Shown in pieces: positions 33,272 through 35,668 of a DNA stretch of 35,668 nt; within the stretch, counting starts at the first letter, position 1, and every line of letters starts with the position of its first letter. The stretch covers positions 1 to 35,668 of the forward strand of contig WJMC01000217.1 in the NCBI GenBank assembly GCA_014728145.1, read 5' to 3'. The stretch comes from Candidatus Zixiibacteriota bacterium. Lineage in GTDB: Bacteria > Zixibacteria > MSB-5A5 > JAABVY01. Under the pieces are notes generated by a model. It saw nothing but the letters and a program-made list of their open reading frames with translations, made no database searches and had not been told where the DNA came from. The translations under genes and the position numbers were made by a program.

Positions 33272-34351
33272 GTGAATTACGCATTGATCATGGCCGGAGG
33301 CAAAGGCGAGCGGTTCTGGCCCCTGTCTCGAACTGAAAAGCCCAAACAATTGCTGAAAATCACCTCGGATAAGACCATGCTCGAGGAGACTATCGAGCGC
33401 ATGGAGGAATTCATCCCCGCCGAGCGAATCAGGATCATTACAGGTCAATCGATGAAAACCAGTATCTGTGATATATTACCCGAAATCGATTCGAGCCATG
33501 TCTGGACAGAACCATTCGGACGCAACACATGCCTGGCAATCGCCTACTCAGCCCTCAAGCTCCAGAGGGAAGATCCGGAAGCGATCATGGTCGTGCTGTC
33601 TTCCGATCACTTGATTAAGCCGAAAGAAAAACTGATCGATGAACTTAAAGTTGCTATCGAAATCTGCCAAAAAGGTGATTACCTGATTACCCTCGGGATC
33701 ACACCGACCCGTCCGGAAAGCGGATACGGTTATATTGAAACCGGAGATCTTTTTAAAGTGATCGAAGGCATCTCGGTTTACAGTGTCTCGGAATTTAAGG
33801 AAAAACCGGACCGCATTACTGCCCAGCAGTATTACTACGGGCGGAAACATCTGTGGAACTCGGGAATGTTCGTATGGTCTGCCAGAACCATCCTGGACAG
33901 GATCGAAAAGCATATGCCCGCCATGTGGAAAGACCTCAAAAGCATCGAGGACAAACTCGATACTCCGCAGGAAGATGAGGCGGTCAAAGAACTTTATCTG
34001 AATTCTGAAAATGTTTCGATTGATGTCGCAATCCTGGAAAAAGCCTCTCCGGTGCTGACTGTAAAGGCAGATCTGGTCTGGGATGATGTTGGCAGCTGGC
34101 TGGCTCTGGACCGTATCGAACAACGTGACAAAGACAACAATATCATCAAAGGTAATGTTGCCAACCTGGGCAGTTTCGAATCGATCATATACAATGAATC
34201 AGACGGCCTGATCGCCACAATTGGAGTTACAGACTTGATAATCGTCAAGACTGATAATATCGTGATGGTCGCTCATAAAACCCAGATAAATCAATTGAAG
34301 AAACTCTTAAGCGGTTTCCACGGAGATGAAAATCTTGAAAAATACCTGTAA
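33272..34351 (+). CDS. manC: Mannose-1-phosphate guanylyltransferase
   Basis: The enzyme makes GDP-mannose from mannose 1-phosphate and GTP. The 359-residue protein is the single-function form without the C-terminal isomerase cupin. It begins MNYALIMAGGKGERFWPLSRTEKPKQLL, the nucleotide-binding signature. It continues with EPFGRNTCLAIAYSAL, SSDHLI, GITPTRPESGYGYIE, EKPD, the HLWNSGMFVW segment and KADLVWDDVGSWLAL near the sugar-binding end. The GTG start at 33272 is chosen because the longer frame begins with TTG inside the -35 box, which is upstream of the expected transcript. AAAGGA lies about seven bases before the GTG. It overlaps the next gene. It probably supplies GDP-mannose for the glycan genes just upstream. 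Confidence 0.94.
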   Translation: MNYALIMAGGKGERFWPLSRTEKPKQLLKITSDKTMLEETIERMEEFIPAERIRIITGQSMKTSICDILPEIDSSHVWTEPFGRNTCLAIAYSALKLQREDPEAIMVVLSSDHLIKPKEKLIDELKVAIEICQKGDYLITLGITPTRPESGYGYIETGDLFKVIEGISVYSVSEFKEKPDRITAQQYYYGRKHLWNSGMFVWSARTILDRIEKHMPAMWKDLKSIEDKLDTPQEDEAVKELYLNSENVSIDVAILEKASPVLTVKADLVWDDVGSWLALDRIEQRDKDNNIIKGNVANLGSFESIIYNESDGLIATIGVTDLIIVKTDNIVMVAHKTQINQLKKLLSGFHGDENLEKYL

Positions 34352-34961
34352 AAAATACTGGCTGAGTTTATTGACACTTATCCTGATGGCAATCTCGGTG
34401 ACAGCCGGGTGCGCCGATAAAAGCGACGTCTCCAATGAAATCGAACCAGCTGATGCGGTAGCAATCGCTGAAAACGATTTTGACCCGCTCGACGACTCGA
34501 GAGATCGAAAAGTGATCGAAGTTTCGAAAACCAAACAACCTGAGGCGGATGACGGTCTCCCTGACGATGAGGAGGATTTTAACTGGGCCCGTGTCGACTC
34601 TTTTCTCAAAGCGCAGGATCTTGTCGATTCATCGCTGACGGTATATCGCGTTCAACTCTATGCCTCTCAATATTACACGGAAGCTAATTACGAACTCCAG
34701 ATCGCCCGCGAGATATTCGAAGACACCGTACTGATCAAGTATGACCTGCCATATTACAAAGTACTTCTGGGCAACACCACCGAGGAGAAACTGGGCCGCA
34801 GACTGCTCTACAATGCCCGTTCACTCGGCTATTCCAACAGCTGGTTGATAGAATCGGCACCGGATTCCATCTATTATCGTATTCTCTTCGTAAAAGACTC
34901 TATCGCAGTGGCTGACAGCCTGCGAGGTGTCAATCATTCGCCGGAAGGAGTCCAGGAATGA
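34335..34961 (+). CDS. SPOR-domain lipoprotein
   Basis: The 208-residue protein has a lipoprotein signal (about 1-26; lipobox TAGC with Cys26), an acidic, low-complexity linker (about 30-90) and a SPOR-like domain (about 103-180). In the SPOR domain, VYRVQLYASQ, YYKVLLGN and a late GYSNSWLIES match the alternating strand/helix pattern of the family that binds denuded peptidoglycan at division sites. The start is uncertain. TTG 34335 has GGAG (34322-34325) nine bases upstream; ATG 34326 directly abuts that GGAG, so TTG is preferred. Either start overlaps manC. The Sua5 gene overlaps its stop (ATGA). The exact division or envelope role cannot be told. Confidence 0.82.
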   Translation: MKNTCKKYWLSLLTLILMAISVTAGCADKSDVSNEIEPADAVAIAENDFDPLDDSRDRKVIEVSKTKQPEADDGLPDDEEDFNWARVDSFLKAQDLVDSSLTVYRVQLYASQYYTEANYELQIAREIFEDTVLIKYDLPYYKVLLGNTTEEKLGRRLLYNARSLGYSNSWLIESAPDSIYYRILFVKDSIAVADSLRGVNHSPEGVQE

Positions 34962-35599
34962 AATTGATCGAACTCGATTTGGAAAAACAGAGATACACTC
35001 AGGCAGTTGATGAAGCAGGCGATCTTCTAAAACAGGGTAAGGCGGTGATTATTCCCACTGAAACCGCCTACGGTCTGGCTGTCGATGCTGTTAATCAAGA
35101 AGCGGTCAAACGACTGTTTGAAATCAAACAAAGGCCCGAAGATAAACCTGTTTCAGTTTTCGTCAGGTCAGTTGCCGAACTGGAAAAACATGCAGTGATC
35201 AACAGCGACAGTGTAAAAAAAGCAATCGCACGTCTCTGGCCCGGGCCGGTCACATTTGTTTTGAAGGCGAAGGCCAACAGCTGGCCGGGAATCATCTCCG
35301 CAGATGGAAAAATCGCATTCAGGTGTTCAAATCATGATTTTGTCAATCGACTGATACATACCTGTCAAAATCCGCTGACTGCCACCAGCGCCAATCTTTC
35401 CGGAAAACAGGCTTCCTCCCTGGAGCAGGTCAAACAGTCCTTTTCGAACAGCGTAGAGCTTTTTATTGTTGACCCCCTTTTAAAATTTGATAACTTGCCC
35501 TCCACTGTTGTGGATCTGGCGGATGGAAGTCCGAAAATTAATCGCGAAGGAATGACTGCTAAATCGGCAATCATGGAAATTTTTGAAGATGAGTCCTGA
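34958..35599 (+). CDS. L-threonylcarbamoyladenylate synthase (Sua5/YrdC/YwlC)
   Basis: This enzyme makes threonylcarbamoyl-AMP for the t6A modification of ANN-decoding tRNAs. The 213-residue protein is a single YrdC-like domain: GKAVIIPTETAYGLAVDA, FEIKQRPEDKPVSVFV (the KxR nucleotide site), LWPGPVTFVLKA, and NPLTATSANLSGK near the C-terminal half. It lacks the extra Sua5 C-terminal domain, so TsaC/YrdC-like is the closest label. ATG 34958 follows AAGGAG and overlaps the SPOR gene's stop. A low-molecular-weight phosphatase gene starts inside its last 11 bases; the same pairing (ywlC and ywlE) occurs in Bacillus. Confidence 0.94.
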   Translation: MKLIELDLEKQRYTQAVDEAGDLLKQGKAVIIPTETAYGLAVDAVNQEAVKRLFEIKQRPEDKPVSVFVRSVAELEKHAVINSDSVKKAIARLWPGPVTFVLKAKANSWPGIISADGKIAFRCSNHDFVNRLIHTCQNPLTATSANLSGKQASSLEQVKQSFSNSVELFIVDPLLKFDNLPSTVVDLADGSPKINREGMTAKSAIMEIFEDES

Positions 35600-35668
35600 T
35601 AATAATACGATCTTCCGGGTCATGTTCGTCTGTACCGGCAATACCTGCCGTTCCCCTATGGCCGAGGG
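35589..35668 (+). CDS. Low-molecular-weight phosphatase, possibly protein-arginine phosphatase (3'-truncated)
   Basis: Only the first 26 codons are in the window. They read MSPDNNTIFRVMFVCTGNTCRSPMAEG, starting at ATG 35589, which overlaps the Sua5 stop by 11 bases. The CX5R phosphatase loop is CTGNTCR with the SPMAE continuation. Tyrosine phosphatases of this family usually have CLGNICRSP. Thr in the sixth-to-last loop position is the YwlE-type feature that favours phosphoarginine in Bacillus. The neighbourhood (Sua5 gene directly upstream) also matches ywlC-ywlE. The assignment of arginine specificity is inference from a few residues; membership of the family is secure. Confidence 0.85.
   Translation, partial: MSPDNNTIFRVMFVCTGNTCRSPMAE

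Noticed and set aside
1-35668. Search by eye for mobile elements, CRISPR arrays, tRNA/rRNA genes and tandem repeats
   Set aside because: No transposase, integrase, spaced direct repeats, tRNA cloverleaf or rRNA segment was noticed; gene order and codon use look uniform.

Overview
The window is one dense stretch of housekeeping chromosome. Almost every gene is on the + strand, and most gaps are a few bases or are stop/start overlaps. No transposase, integrase, CRISPR array, tRNA or rRNA was seen. The genes point to a diderm bacterium with lipopolysaccharide: an LptD-type outer-membrane assembly protein, LolA, a BamD-like lipoprotein, a SPOR-domain lipoprotein and DAP-type peptidoglycan synthesis (DapF). 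The large DUF2723 membrane protein, the FtsK-LolA-RimO order and the oversized LptD resemble the Fibrobacteres-Chlorobi-Bacteroidetes side of the tree, for example a candidate phylum such as Zixibacteria. The promoters look like ordinary sigma70 sites (TTGACA/T, 16-17 bp, TAnnnT), not the Bacteroidetes -33/-7 type. The phylum is inference only.

Region 1 (1-9817): a truncated PLP aminotransferase ends at a strong terminator. It is followed by a long run: dapF, argS, an EPSP-synthase-fold protein that has lost key catalytic residues, a MATE exporter, a histone-deacetylase-family deacylase, a fumarylacetoacetate-hydrolase-family enzyme, a trans-sulfuration PLP enzyme and a DUF123 (GIY-YIG-like) protein. 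DapF carries serine where the second catalytic cysteine is expected.

Region 2 (9824-23279): lptD with an apparently leaderless promoter; an HU gene with its own promoter and terminator; then ftsK, lolA (also apparently leaderless), rimO, a lytic transglycosylase, an unknown envelope protein, a BamD-like lipoprotein, nadD and polA. This is mainly envelope biogenesis, chromosome segregation and DNA replication/repair.

Region 3 (23323-27469): a riboflavin operon ribD-ribE-ribBA-ribH with nusB as last gene. It is headed by a promoter, a well-conserved FMN riboswitch and a rho-independent terminator, so flavin supply and NusB are probably co-controlled by FMN.

Region 4 (27456-28212): the only sizeable non-coding island. 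It is AT-rich and holds one small minus-strand gene of unknown function flanked by two inverted repeats.

Region 5 (28176-35668): a DUF2723 GT-C-like membrane protein, a GT4 glycosyltransferase and a YbhN/LPG-synthase-type membrane protein; then, from a second promoter, mannose-1-phosphate guanylyltransferase, a SPOR lipoprotein, a Sua5/YrdC enzyme and the first codons of a low-molecular-weight phosphatase whose P-loop resembles protein-arginine phosphatase YwlE. The first four genes could form a GDP-mannose-fed surface glycan or protein-glycosylation pathway.

The points most worth a second look are the degenerate AroA-like protein, the DapF Cys-to-Ser change, the leaderless envelope-gene promoters, the minus-strand small gene and the possible arginine phosphatase.
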